Assembly: GCA_948473085.1 (NCBI GenBank)
Contig: CAOKWH010000008.1
Span: 22,585 to 86,584, forward strand
DNA length: 64,000 nt
Source: an uncultured Clostridia bacterium
Lineage (GTDB): Bacteria > Bacillota > Clostridia > Oscillospirales > Ruminococcaceae
Direction: 5' to 3'
Shown here: piece by piece, positions 26,071 to 34,158 of the stretch
Position numbering within the stretch: the first letter of the stretch is position 1
Layout: each line of letters begins with the position of its first letter
Made by a program: the position numbers and the translations under genes
Notes under the pieces: generated by a model
The model's database searches: none
What the model was told of the DNA's origin: nothing
What the model saw: the letters and a program-made list of their open reading frames with translations, nothing else

Positions 26071-26868
26071 CTATTCCAAATTCAGTTTATTTTCCAGAAT
26101 ATACTTCACGGCGAAAAACAGCCCCAAAGCAATCAGCGTTTGTGTAATCATCTCCGGAATGGCAAACAGGTCGGAAACATTGTAGTAAAACCCAAAAGCG
26201 GAATTATAGATAACCTCGTCACCAAACAGGCCCCAGCCATCAAACAGGTGGGAGACAAACGCCCCTACCCTGCCAATAACCGACAGGCTGAGCACATAGA
26301 CAATGACCGATATAAACGAGCGATAGCGGTTAAACAGGTGCCCGATACACAAAGCAAGATAGAGGAGCAGAATACCGCACAGCGCACAAAAGATGGTGAG
26401 ATACAGCAGCTCAAACAGAACAAACGAGGTGTATTGATGGAACATGGCCACCAGAGCCTCCATCGCGTATCTCCAAAACTCGCCAAACACCCGGAAGAAC
26501 TGGTTATCCGCTGCAATAACAACAAAGGACAGGGTGGAAACAATTATACTGAGCAGATAGATAACAAACGCCACTGCCAGCTTGGAGAGGATATGGGTGG
26601 AGGCAGAAACTGGCAGTGTATGCATCAAATACCCCTCCGGCCCCAGCATGGTGCGCTCAAACCGCCGAACAACAGTAAGGAAGGAGATGACAAACATGGC
26701 CACCAGCAGCGCCGCATAGACCGTTATGGTAATACCCACCCAGGCATCCCCCAGGTTTTGCATGTACATGGGCCGAATCAGCGCCGATATGCCAATAATG
26801 GCTGCATACAGGGGCAACAGCTCCCGAAAGGAACCCTTCATCTCATATTTAATCAGTTTCCCTAACAT
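26071..26868 (-). CDS. ABC-2 type permease of the GntR operon
   Basis: This 265-residue protein has about six hydrophobic segments (YAAIIGISALI, ITVYAALLVAMFVISFLTVV, LAVAFVIYLLSIIVSTLSFVV and later ones). The early cytoplasmic phrase RRFERTMLGPEGYLMHTLPV is typical of ABC-2 permeases linked to YtrA-type operons. Such half-transporters export lipids, peptides or antibiotics, or act as envelope stress sensors. Its start overlaps the ATPase stop by 7 bases, so the two are translationally coupled. The C-terminal stretch LIALGLFFAVKYILENKL closes the protein. Confidence 0.85.
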   Translation of the reverse strand: MLGKLIKYEMKGSFRELLPLYAAIIGISALIRPMYMQNLGDAWVGITITVYAALLVAMFVISFLTVVRRFERTMLGPEGYLMHTLPVSASTHILSKLAVAFVIYLLSIIVSTLSFVVIAADNQFFRVFGEFWRYAMEALVAMFHQYTSFVLFELLYLTIFCALCGILLLYLALCIGHLFNRYRSFISVIVYVLSLSVIGRVGAFVSHLFDGWGLFGDEVIYNSAFGFYYNVSDLFAIPEMITQTLIALGLFFAVKYILENKLNLE

Positions 26869-27560
26869 CTAAACACCTCCCGGAACAGTGCATCCACCGA
26901 TTTCCCATTCTTTTCCCGAATATAGTCCACCGAAGCAGTGAGAGCAATATTGCCGCCGTTGATGAAGATAATATCATCCAAAATAGGCTCGACATCGGCT
27001 ATCAGGTGGGTAGAAATGACAATGGCGGCATTCTGGTCGTAATTGCCAATAATGGTATTGAGAATATAATCCCGGGCAGCGGGGTCAACGCCGCCAATGG
27101 GTTCATCCAGCAGGTACACCTTGGCCCTGCGGCTCATCACCAAAATCAGCTGTACCTTTTCCTTATTGCCCTTGGATAGATTTTTCAGCTTTTCATTGGT
27201 GGAAATGTTCAGGTGCCCCAGCATTTCCAATGCCCGCTGGGAGCTGAAATCGGCATAAAACTCGGCAAAAAAGTTTACCAGATCCCCCACCTTCATCCAA
27301 CTGTTTAAATACTCCTTATCGGGCAGGTAGGAAACCACACTCTTGGTTTCCACGCCAGGGCGTTTTCCATCCACCAGTATCTCCCCTGAAGTGGGGGTAA
27401 GCAGGCCGTTTGCCAGCTTAATCAGCGTGGTTTTCCCGCTGCCATTGGGGCCCAATAGCCCCACAATCCGGCCGGAGAAAATTTCCAAATTCACATTGTT
27501 TAAAGCAACCTTGCCGGCATAGTCCTTGCAAAGATTTCTGCACTGGATAATTGACTGCAT
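26862..27560 (-). CDS. ABC transporter ATP-binding protein (YtrB-like)
   Basis: The 232-residue ATPase carries Walker A GPNGSGKTT near residue 38. Its signature region is LKNLSKGNKEKVQLIL, where the classic LSGGQ is replaced by LSKGNKEK, common in this subfamily. Walker B and the D-loop read VYLLDEPIGGVDPAARD, and the H-loop His is in VISTHLI. GGAGG precedes the ATG. With the overlapping permease it forms an ABC-2 exporter, and with the GntR regulator upstream (10-base gap) it forms the typical YtrA-type operon known in Firmicutes to respond to cell-wall antibiotics. Substrate unproven. Confidence 0.9.
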   Translation of the reverse strand: MQSIIQCRNLCKDYAGKVALNNVNLEIFSGRIVGLLGPNGSGKTTLIKLANGLLTPTSGEILVDGKRPGVETKSVVSYLPDKEYLNSWMKVGDLVNFFAEFYADFSSQRALEMLGHLNISTNEKLKNLSKGNKEKVQLILVMSRRAKVYLLDEPIGGVDPAARDYILNTIIGNYDQNAAIVISTHLIADVEPILDDIIFINGGNIALTASVDYIREKNGKSVDALFREVFRC

Positions 27561-27570
27561 AGCTTCCTCC

Positions 27571-27945
27571 TCATTCCCTGTTCTTCCCGGCCGCCAGTTC
27601 GGCCAGGAGCGTTTCTACCTCATCCAGGGTAAACCCCAGGTGCTGCATATCCTGATAAAAATCCGCCACCTTTTGCCGGGCCAAATCCTGACGCATTGTA
27701 TCAATACGGGCGCGGTCGTCGGTGATATACTTTCCCTCGGTTCCCCGGGAGAGAAGCAACCCGGTGCGTTCCATCTCATACATGGCCCGCTGCACGGTGT
27801 TGGGGCTGATGCCCGCTATCGAGGCCAGCTCCCGCACTGAAGGCATCCGGGCCCCTGGCGCCATCGTACCGGAAACAATATCCCGCTCGATATACTCCAT
27901 CAGCTGTAAATAGATGGCACGGTCATTGGTAAAAGTCCAGCTCAC
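27571..27945 (-). CDS. GntR family regulator, YtrA subfamily
   Basis: The 124-residue protein has a GTG start with GGAGG six bases upstream. The N-terminal winged HTH (YLQLMEYIERDIVSGTMAPG, then MPSVRELASIAGISPNTVQ) is followed by a short helical tail of about 50 residues, the YtrA type rather than the large ligand-binding FadR or HutC types. It heads the operon with the ATPase, permease and lipoprotein. Its own promoter carries an inverted repeat over the start of transcription (27980-28009), so autorepression is very likely. Inducers of YtrA-type proteins are usually cell-envelope stress or lipid II-binding drugs. Confidence 0.9.
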   Translation of the reverse strand: MSWTFTNDRAIYLQLMEYIERDIVSGTMAPGARMPSVRELASIAGISPNTVQRAMYEMERTGLLLSRGTEGKYITDDRARIDTMRQDLARQKVADFYQDMQHLGFTLDEVETLLAELAAGKNRE

Positions 27946-27979
27946 TGCACACCTCCTAATTTTTTCATTCGTTGTATCG

Positions 27980-28037
27980 TTGTATTAGTGTACCAATGAT
28001 TTAATACAATAATACGCCCACCCTGCTCAAATGTCAA
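27980..28037 (-). promoter_or_regulatory. Promoter and GntR operator of the ABC operon
   Basis: On the minus strand TTGACA (28037-28032), a 17-base spacer and TATTAT (28014-28009) form a near-consensus promoter. Immediately downstream, TTGTATTA (27980-27987) and TAATACAA (28002-28009) form an exact inverted repeat with 14 bases between, covering the expected +1. A TAGTGTAC-type core inside it resembles YtrA-family sites. Confidence 0.8.
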
Positions 28038-28078
28038 CCACCAAAAAGAAAAATTCACAGTTTGTAAACAATCAAATA

Positions 28079-28103
28079 GGGCTGCGCCGATTGGCAGCAG
28101 CCC
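28079..28103 (-). terminator. Terminator-like hairpin after mnmM
   Basis: GGGCTGC (28079-28085) pairs with GCAGCCC (28097-28103), followed on the minus strand by TATTTGATTGTTT. It sits just past the mnmM stop. Confidence 0.55.
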
Positions 28104-28113
28104 CGTAGACCCT

Positions 28114-28665
28114 TTATTTTCTCTTCTCAATGGCATAAATAAACGGGCAGTCCGGAATATTGATGAGCCGGTAACAGGTTACATCAAACCGCTTGCTGCT
28201 CAGGGAAGAAAGGGTTTCCATCAGCGCCTCCCCTTCCCGGCGGCCTTCCTCATGGCCGGGATATACCACAACCACTATGACACCGCCCACCTTCACTTGT
28301 TCCACAGCCTTGGTTACAGCAGTCAGGGTGCTTTCCACCTTGGTGGTAACAATCCGGTCGCTGGTGGGCAGGTACCCCAAGTTAAACATACCAGCATCAA
28401 ACACCTGGGACACATGGCAATCAAAATTGGCATGGCTGTCCAAAATCAGCTCCACATTCTCCCCTGCTCCGGCCTCTTGCAGCCGCTGGCGGGTATGTTC
28501 CAGCGCCAAAGGCTGAATGTCAAAGGCATACACCTTACCATCCGGCACCAGCTTAGAGAGGTAAAGGGTGTCGCTGCCGTTGCCCATTGTAAAATCGCAC
28601 ACGATGCCATCCGGCGGAATACAGTCCTCCAAAAAACTTTTGGCTACTTCCAATATGGATTTCAT
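28114..28665 (-). CDS. mnmM: tRNA (mnm5s2U34)-methyltransferase MnmM-like (YtqB)
   Basis: The 183-residue class I methyltransferase has motif I CDFTMGNGSDTLYLS (about 24-38), an acidic motif II end (YAFDIQ) and the MFNLGYLPTSD region that marks the YtqB family. YtqB, renamed MnmM, adds the last methyl group of mnm5s2U at tRNA position 34 in Bacillus. Its ATG overlaps the TGA of the radical SAM gene upstream (ATGA), the same ytqA-ytqB order as in B. subtilis, which strengthens the assignment. There is no membrane segment. Length is standard for the family. Confidence 0.87.
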   Translation of the reverse strand: MKSILEVAKSFLEDCIPPDGIVCDFTMGNGSDTLYLSKLVPDGKVYAFDIQPLALEHTRQRLQEAGAGENVELILDSHANFDCHVSQVFDAGMFNLGYLPTSDRIVTTKVESTLTAVTKAVEQVKVGGVIVVVVYPGHEEGRREGEALMETLSSLSSKRFDVTCYRLINIPDCPFIYAIEKRK

Positions 28666-29606
28666 TCCTCTTCCCTCCTCTTGCCCTGCCAGCTATCCCG
28701 GCGGGCCATCTCCTGGTCAATCGCATTCAGCACCTGGCGCTTGCGCAGGCTCCAACAGGGCGCCAACAAGGTTTCGGCGTCCCCATCCCCAGTCAAGCGC
28801 TCCACCACTACCTGCGGCGGCAGCAGTTCCAGCTGGTCGCATACAATTGCAACATACTCCCAAAGTTCCAGCGGCTGCACCAAACCGGCCTGATACTGCT
28901 GCCCCATAACAGTGCCGTCTATTATATATAGAAGGTGCAGCTTTATGGCGTCAATCCCCAAGGCTGCCACCCGCTGCACACTTTCAGCCATCATCTCCCG
29001 GCTCTCCCCTGGCAGGCCGTTGATTAGATGAACCCCCACCCGAATACCGCGGCGGTGCAGCTCTCCCACAGCTGCTTCAAACTCGGCAAAGCTGTGGCGG
29101 CGGTTGATTCGCTCCCCGGTGGCATCGAAGGCCGACTGGAGACCCAGCTCCACTGTCAGCGAGGTGCGCCGGGCAATATCCTGTAAATAGCCCAGCACCT
29201 CCGGCGGCAGGCAGTCCGCCCGGGTGGCAATACTTAGCCCCACTGTACCCGGCAGGCCAATAAAAGGCTCAAAACACCGGCGCAGCTGCTCTAACGGCGC
29301 ATAGGTATTGGTATGGGCCTGAAAATAGGGGATATACCGGGCCTGGGGCCACTTTTTCCGGGTCAGCCGGATACCGGCGGCAAACTGGTCCATCAGGCTG
29401 TCCCGTGAATTGCCAGCGTGCTCCCCACTGCCCTGGGCCGAGCAGTAGGTGCACCCTCCCACACCCCGGGCACCATCTATATTGGGGCAGGTGAACCCGG
29501 CGTTCAGCGGCACCTTCACCACACGGCCGCCATAACGGTGCCGGTTGTAATAGTCCAGGGTATGGTAACGCTTGTTGGTATCGCTATACAAAAAGGGGGA
29601 TTGCAT
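28662..29606 (-). CDS. Radical SAM protein, TIGR01212 family (YtqA)
   Basis: I start at 29606 (MQSPFLYS) because GGAGG is 7 bases upstream. The 314-residue protein has a [4Fe-4S] motif CX11CX2C (Cys40, 52, 55) followed by SAQGSGEHAG, an Elp3-like radical SAM arrangement. Further phrases include FQAHTNTYAP, VGLSIATRADCLP and GVHLINGLPGES, where strand ends bind SAM. YtqA-type proteins are conserved, accompany MnmM and are thought to act in tRNA modification, though their product is less firmly known. It overlaps mnmM by four bases, implying coupled synthesis. Confidence 0.85.
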   Translation of the reverse strand: MQSPFLYSDTNKRYHTLDYYNRHRYGGRVVKVPLNAGFTCPNIDGARGVGGCTYCSAQGSGEHAGNSRDSLMDQFAAGIRLTRKKWPQARYIPYFQAHTNTYAPLEQLRRCFEPFIGLPGTVGLSIATRADCLPPEVLGYLQDIARRTSLTVELGLQSAFDATGERINRRHSFAEFEAAVGELHRRGIRVGVHLINGLPGESREMMAESVQRVAALGIDAIKLHLLYIIDGTVMGQQYQAGLVQPLELWEYVAIVCDQLELLPPQVVVERLTGDGDAETLLAPCWSLRKRQVLNAIDQEMARRDSWQGKRREEE

Positions 29607-29692
29607 AATAGGCCTCCACAGTTTTTCTATCCCCATAATACCCGAAAGCAGGTGAAAAAACAATCCCTTGCCCTTTGGCCATTCCTAACACA

Positions 29693-30188
29693 TCACAGCG
29701 CCTTGATACGGTCGACAATTTGCTGAACCGATTTGCCGCTTGTATCAATCTTGATCGTCATTAGCTCCCGGTACAGGGGAAGTCTTGCAACACTTCTATC
29801 AATCACATCGGCGGTGCGGCGGCCGCTGTGCACATCGGCGTTCAGCCGTTTCCGCAGCTGGCTTTCCTCTGCCATAAGGGAAATGGCCCTAACCTTGCAG
29901 TTTTGGACATCCAGCCGTTCTATGATTGTATCAATAATTTCCTGTTGGTGCAGTACCCAGCAAAAAAATAACAGTATCATAGGCAGAACAGCGTAAAAAA
30001 TTCTGGAGCAGGCAGCAGATATTGTCCAGCACCATCGCCTTTGTCTCCTCAGTTACCTGGAAAGGGTTGGCATCCCAGCACCAATCCCCATCCAGAAAAA
30101 CACTGTTGGGGGTTTGTATCTTCAGCTGCTGGCCCACAGTTGTTTTACCAACCCCCATTGTTCCGCCAATCAGGTATAAATTTTTCAT
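29693..30188 (-). pseudogene. AAA-type P-loop kinase, frameshifted in a homopolymer
   Basis: The front half (from 30188, MKNLYLIGGTMGVGKTT) has a Walker A GGTMGVGKTT and a DGDWCWDANPF stretch. It ends as AYDTVIFLLGTAP by a frameshift. The other half, ending at 29693, continues with CWVLHQQEIIDTIIERLD and SQLRKRLNADVHSGRR. With 6 instead of 7 T in the run on the minus strand (29968-29962) the two join smoothly as VIFCWVLHQQE. This is therefore one nucleoside- or shikimate-kinase-like gene broken by a single extra base, either a true mutation, a phase-variable tract or a read error. Confidence 0.8.
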
Positions 30189-30274
30189 TCTCATCACCCA
30201 TCCATATTATAATACAAATCCCGATAAGCCCGCCAGAGGCAGCAGCAACATTTTTAACATCTGGCCGCTTTCGC

Positions 30275-30303
30275 TTGCTTTCCTTCCGCCGGCAGGTTAT
30301 TAT
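30275..30303 (+). promoter_or_regulatory. Candidate promoter of the LysR gene
   Basis: TTGCTT (30275-30280), 17 bases and TATTAT (30298-30303), about 33 bases before the ATG. Confidence 0.55.
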
Positions 30304-30336
30304 AATAGTAAGCGGACAAATGGAGGAAAACCCGGA

Positions 30337-31248
30337 ATGAATATCAATCTGGAATACTACAAGGTGTTTTATACTGTGGCAAAGCTGGGCAGCATCTCGG
30401 CAGCGGCAAACAGCCTGTTTATCTCCCAGCCGGCAGTCAGCCAGGCCATCAAGCACCTGGAAACAGCGCTGGACACCAATTTATTCCACCGCACCTCCAA
30501 AGGGGTAAAATTAACTGCCGAAGGGGAGGCGCTTTATAACCTGATTAGCCCGGGGTATGACTATTTCCAGCGGGCAGAGAGCATGTTTAAGGATATCCAC
30601 GGCCTGCAGGCGGGGGAAATGCGCATTGGCGCCAGCGATATGACGCTGCGCTACTATCTGTTGCCCTTTCTGGATGGATTTCACAGCAAATATCCCAACA
30701 TCAAAATCAGTGTTACCAACGGCCCCACCCCGGAAACAGTAAAGGCACTGCGAAACGGCGAAATTGACTTTGGCATCGTAACCACACCGGTTATCAGCGA
30801 CCAGTGGATGACCGTTACGCCGGTGCGCCGGATTCAGGACTGCTTTGTAGCGGGTATCAAGTTTGTATCGCTGAAAAGCCGCACTCTGCCCTTATCGGAA
30901 CTGGCCGAGCTGCCGCTGACCATGCTGGAGAAAAAGACCAGCAGCCGTCGGTATATTGATAACCTGTTTGTGCAGGAAGGCTGTGTTATCCGGCCGGAGT
31001 TTGAACTGGCCACCAGCGATTTGATTGTCCAGTTTGCCCTGCGGGGGCTGGGCATTGGCTATGTGGTGAAGGATTTTGCCCAAGAGTATCTGGACCGGGG
31101 GGAACTGTTCCAGCTGCGGCTGGCCGAACCCATCGCCCAACGCAGCATGTGCCTGATAACCCCCACCAAATTCCCCATGCCATTGGGCGCCAGACACCTG
31201 ATTGAGGAAGAACTTCGCACCGAACAAGGCGAACACATTGTATTATAA
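30337..31248 (+). CDS. LysR family transcriptional regulator
   Basis: The start is the ATG at 30337, 11 bases after GGAGG; the open frame extends far upstream but without sense. The 303-residue protein has the N-terminal winged HTH (YYKVFYTVAKLGSISAAANS, then SQPAVSQAIKHLE) and a C-terminal effector-binding domain with MRIGASDMTLRYYLLPFLDG and FGIVTTPV. LysR proteins usually act on the neighbouring gene and respond to a small metabolite. Here the gene to the right is a small membrane protein in the same direction, and no divergent target is clear. The next enzyme gene (MalY/PatB) has its own promoter. Confidence 0.9.
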   Translation: MNINLEYYKVFYTVAKLGSISAAANSLFISQPAVSQAIKHLETALDTNLFHRTSKGVKLTAEGEALYNLISPGYDYFQRAESMFKDIHGLQAGEMRIGASDMTLRYYLLPFLDGFHSKYPNIKISVTNGPTPETVKALRNGEIDFGIVTTPVISDQWMTVTPVRRIQDCFVAGIKFVSLKSRTLPLSELAELPLTMLEKKTSSRRYIDNLFVQEGCVIRPEFELATSDLIVQFALRGLGIGYVVKDFAQEYLDRGELFQLRLAEPIAQRSMCLITPTKFPMPLGARHLIEEELRTEQGEHIVL

Positions 31249-31266
31249 CAGAAAGAGGGATTTACT

Positions 31267-31563
31267 ATGACAAAAGCACAGGCAGAACTGAAACTGCGCA
31301 CCACACTTGCCGCCATCTCCGCCTCGCTGATTATGGCCTACCGTGTCTTTAAGCCCATTATCAAAATCGGTGTGGCTACTGCTGCCGTTATTGCCATCGC
31401 GCTGAGCAGTGCAGTGGCAGGCAGCAACTATCAGAAACGCAAAAGTGCCAAAAAAGCCCCAGCCTATGTGAAGGCACTCAAGCAGAGCCGCAAAGCAATG
31501 GAAAAACACCTGAAAAAGCGCCCGCTCTATAAAACCCGATCGCACTGGAGCGTTCGGTTTTAA
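31267..31563 (+). CDS. Small basic membrane protein, unknown function
   Basis: The 98-residue product lies 18 bases after the LysR gene, with AAGAGGG upstream, so the two form an operon. A hydrophobic segment (PIIKIGVATAAVIAIALSSAVAG) follows a short amphipathic N-terminus, and the second half is very basic, with many Lys and Arg (QKRKSAKKAPAYVKALKQ). It could be a membrane-tethered, nucleic-acid- or lipid-binding peptide. No family is recognised. A terminator follows. Confidence 0.6.
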   Translation: MTKAQAELKLRTTLAAISASLIMAYRVFKPIIKIGVATAAVIAIALSSAVAGSNYQKRKSAKKAPAYVKALKQSRKAMEKHLKKRPLYKTRSHWSVRF

Positions 31564-31581
31564 CCCTTTCCCCATTCCCGG

Positions 31582-31616
31582 CCGGTACGGCAGTTTTGCT
31601 GTACCGGTTCTTTTTT
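31582..31616 (+). terminator. Terminator of the LysR operon
   Basis: CCGGTACGGCA (31582-31592) pairs with TGCTGTACCGG (31597-31607) through one G-U pair, followed by TTCTTTTTT. Confidence 0.85.
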
Positions 31617-31836
31617 GTGGTACAGGCCTTTTTCTATCAATATATCCAAAACAATCTGCCCGTTGGGAGGATATTGGCGCTGCACTTTGCTATAACAGCA
31701 CAAAATTTTAGAAACTATAACCAATTTTACCTGAAAAAATTTGTTTAAATTTATTAACCACTTTTCCAAAATGCTCCCAAAACAGTTTAAAAAAATAATA
31801 TTATTATCTACTCTACATAAAAAGAGGTTTGGGTGA

Positions 31837-31865
31837 TTGAATTTTTTATGCAATGGTTGTATAAT
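31837..31865 (+). promoter_or_regulatory. Promoter of the MalY/PatB gene
   Basis: TTGAAT (31837-31842), 17-base spacer, consensus TATAAT (31860-31865). The leader to the ATG is about 110 bases. The stretch 31617-31836 before it is AT-rich with no gene. Confidence 0.75.
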
Positions 31866-31889
31866 AAAACTGTAAATAAAGGGTAATTG

Positions 31890-31911
31890 TGTATGGTTGC
31901 GCAGCCATACA
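31890..31911. promoter_or_regulatory. 22-base near-perfect palindrome in the leader
   Basis: TGTATGG-TTGCGCAG-CCATACA lies about 20 bases after the predicted transcription start. Its reverse complement differs only at one T/C pair (a G-U pair in RNA). It could be an operator or an mRNA-stabilising 5' hairpin. Confidence 0.5.
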
Positions 31912-31981
31912 TAGTCCATTTCCTTTTATAGCTTTTACACCGGTGCAAAAAACGAGTATGAGAAAGGCTGGTTTATCCACT

Positions 31982-33181
31982 ATGAAATTCGATTTTGAAT
32001 CCATTATCGACCGTTCCGGCAAAGACTCCATCGCTGTTGACGCTATTCCGATTCCTGGCGCAACTGTAAACGAAGGTTTTACAAAGATCCCTATGTGGGT
32101 TGCTGATATGAACTTCCCCACAGCACCCTCTATCCCCGAGGCTATGATCAAGCGTGCTGAGCATCCCCTGTACGGCTACTTTGCTATGCCTGATGAGTAC
32201 TACGATGCTATTATTAAGTGGCATGCTGACAGACATAACGCCACTGTTACCAAGGAAGCTATCGGCTATGAGAACGGCGTTCTGGGCGGCGTTGCTACCG
32301 CTCTGCAGACCTTCACCGCTCCTGGTGAGCCCATCCTGATCCACTCCCCCACCTACATCGGCTTTACCGGTACCATCACCAACAATGGCCGTAAGATTGT
32401 TCACTCCGAGCTGTACAGAGATGAGGACGGCGTTTGGAGAATGGACTACGAGGACATGGACAAGAAGATTAAGGAAAACCACATCCATGTGGCAATCTTC
32501 TGTAACCCTCATAACCCCTGTGGCCGTGTATGGACTCGTGAAGAGATCGAGAAGGCTATGGAGGTTTACAAGAACAACAACTGTATCGTAATCTCCGATG
32601 AGATTTGGGCCGACCTGGTTATGAACGGTAATGTTCAGACCCCCACCCAGGAGATCTCCGAAGATGCCAAGATGCGCACCATCGCCATCTACGCCCCTTC
32701 TAAGACCTTCAACCTGGCTGGTCTGATTGGTTCTTACCATGTAATCTTCAACAAGTACCTGCGGGAGCGCATGGACAAAACTGCTTCCCTGTCTCACTAC
32801 AACTCCGCCAACATTATGTCGGTACATGCTCTGATTGGCGCTTACAGCCAGACTGGCCGTGAGTGGACAGACGAGCTGCTGGAAGTTCTGAGCGGCAATG
32901 TAAACTACGCTTATGACTACATTGTAAAGAACTTCAAGGGCGTTAGCCTGGCTAAGCCTGAGGGTACCTACATGCTGTACCTGGATTGTGAAGAGTGGTG
33001 CAAGGAGCACAACATGACAATGGATGAGCTGCAGAAGGCTGGTGTAGCCTGCGGTGTTATCTGGCAGGATGGCCGTCCCTTCAACCGCCCCTATGCAATC
33101 CGTATCAATCTGGCTGTTCCTCACGCTCGTGTAATCGACGCTATGGAAAGACTGGATAAGTATGTATTCAACAAGAAGTAA
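31982..33181 (+). CDS. MalY/PatB family PLP-dependent C-S lyase/aminotransferase
   Basis: I start at 31982 (MKFDFESIIDR) from alignment of the family's usual beginning; an ATG at 31958 is possible and the ribosome site is poor. The 399-residue fold type I PLP enzyme shows IPMWVADMNFPTAP (about 38), NPHNPCGRVW (about 177), SDEIWADLV, the PLP Lys in YAPSKTFNLAGL (about 240) and the C-terminal Arg in YAIRINLA. MalY/PatB proteins cleave cystathionine or cysteine conjugates and may transaminate. Codon choice is strikingly biased toward GCT, GTT, CGT and AAG compared with neighbours, so it is probably among the best expressed genes here. Monocistronic. Confidence 0.92.
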   Translation: MKFDFESIIDRSGKDSIAVDAIPIPGATVNEGFTKIPMWVADMNFPTAPSIPEAMIKRAEHPLYGYFAMPDEYYDAIIKWHADRHNATVTKEAIGYENGVLGGVATALQTFTAPGEPILIHSPTYIGFTGTITNNGRKIVHSELYRDEDGVWRMDYEDMDKKIKENHIHVAIFCNPHNPCGRVWTREEIEKAMEVYKNNNCIVISDEIWADLVMNGNVQTPTQEISEDAKMRTIAIYAPSKTFNLAGLIGSYHVIFNKYLRERMDKTASLSHYNSANIMSVHALIGAYSQTGREWTDELLEVLSGNVNYAYDYIVKNFKGVSLAKPEGTYMLYLDCEEWCKEHNMTMDELQKAGVACGVIWQDGRPFNRPYAIRINLAVPHARVIDAMERLDKYVFNKK

Positions 33182-33187
33182 TTCTTG

Positions 33188-33222
33188 AAAAAATAGCCGC
33201 CCAGTTGGGCGGCTATTTTTTT
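33188..33222 (+). terminator. Terminator of the MalY/PatB gene
   Basis: AAAAATAGCCGCCCA and TGGGCGGCTATTTTT form a long stem with a minimal loop and a T run on the plus strand. Confidence 0.9.
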
Positions 33223-33312
33223 GCTTAATAAAAGCTTTTTGTAGAAAATATTACAGCGGAGTATATAGCTCGCTAAATTTCTTAAAACAGTGCTTCTAAA
33301 TACAGAATCTTT

Positions 33313-34140
33313 TTAATCTGCAATTTTCTGGAATGCCTTGATACAGCTTTCACTCTTAGAGCGGTCCAGAACAGCATGAAACACCGAGTCAAAATACTGC
33401 CCCATCCCTTCTTTTAGCAGCTCCTGCCACCAAACAGCTATTTCATCAGGGTCATTCCGGAACACGCCGCAGCCATAGGCACCCAGCACCAGGTGTTTTG
33501 CCTGCTGCTCTGCAAAAATCCCCAAAGCCAGCTTCATCCTCCGGTGCATTACCCGTTTGGCTTCTGCCACATCCTCCCCCTTTAAACGCACCTGGCCCAT
33601 ATTAACCGCCGGCAGGGTCAGTACCGAAGCCTTTACAGGTGTTACAGTCAAGCAGAGCTTTTCATCCCGAAAAAATACCACTCCCGGGGAATAGATGCCA
33701 TAGTCCAGGTACATCATGGAGCGATGGGCCCGATTTTCTCTGTAATATTCTTCTTTCGTTATCAGAGTTGGATACAGGGTGCTGGAAATGGCCAGGCTCT
33801 CCTCCTGGGCCTTTGCCCCGTTCAGAAAGCCGCCGCCCGGGTTCTTTGCGCTGGCAAAATTCAGTACGCCGATGGCTGTTTTCCCCTCTGTGCTAAGCAG
33901 ACGAAGGCCCTCCACAGTAGAGCAGTTCTGAACCCTCGTTTCCGGCTGGGCACAGTAGGTACAAACGCTATATTTTTGCAGGATTTTCTTCCCATCTTCC
34001 GGGGAAAGGAGTATGCTGCCACTGATGGACTGCTCCATGTCTTCTTTGATCCAGATTTGTTCGGCTTTTTTTGCCTCCGGGATATAATATCCCTGCTGCA
34101 TAATCGCCAAAGTCTCCCGCGCCATTTCCTTTCTGTTCAT
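33313..34140 (-). CDS. Microbial-type PARG (TIGR02452) protein
   Basis: The 275-residue protein has the bacterial poly(ADP-ribose) glycohydrolase signature NPGGGFLNGAKAQEE (GGG at 102-104, QEE at 112-114), where the Glu pair is catalytic. Before it is a FASAKN stretch, and around 210-225 is AKHLVLGAYGCGVFRNDP, the second macrodomain-like ligand loop. It would hydrolyse ADP-ribose chains or other ADP-ribosyl bonds. GGAGGG precedes the ATG. It begins 18 bases after the DctP-like gene and in the same direction, so it appears to be the last gene of an acyltransferase operon, which is unusual company for a PARG. Confidence 0.88.
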   Translation of the reverse strand: MNRKEMARETLAIMQQGYYIPEAKKAEQIWIKEDMEQSISGSILLSPEDGKKILQKYSVCTYCAQPETRVQNCSTVEGLRLLSTEGKTAIGVLNFASAKNPGGGFLNGAKAQEESLAISSTLYPTLITKEEYYRENRAHRSMMYLDYGIYSPGVVFFRDEKLCLTVTPVKASVLTLPAVNMGQVRLKGEDVAEAKRVMHRRMKLALGIFAEQQAKHLVLGAYGCGVFRNDPDEIAVWWQELLKEGMGQYFDSVFHAVLDRSKSESCIKAFQKIAD

Positions 34141-34158
34141 CCTATTCCCTCCTGCCTA

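Noticed and set aside
30022..30336. N-terminal extension of the LysR protein
   Set aside because: It overlaps the kinase gene and promoter; the ATG at 30337 has GGAGG and the normal HTH start.
31889..31981. Longer start for the MalY/PatB protein
   Set aside because: The extra 31 residues overlap the leader palindrome and lie outside the family's normal start.
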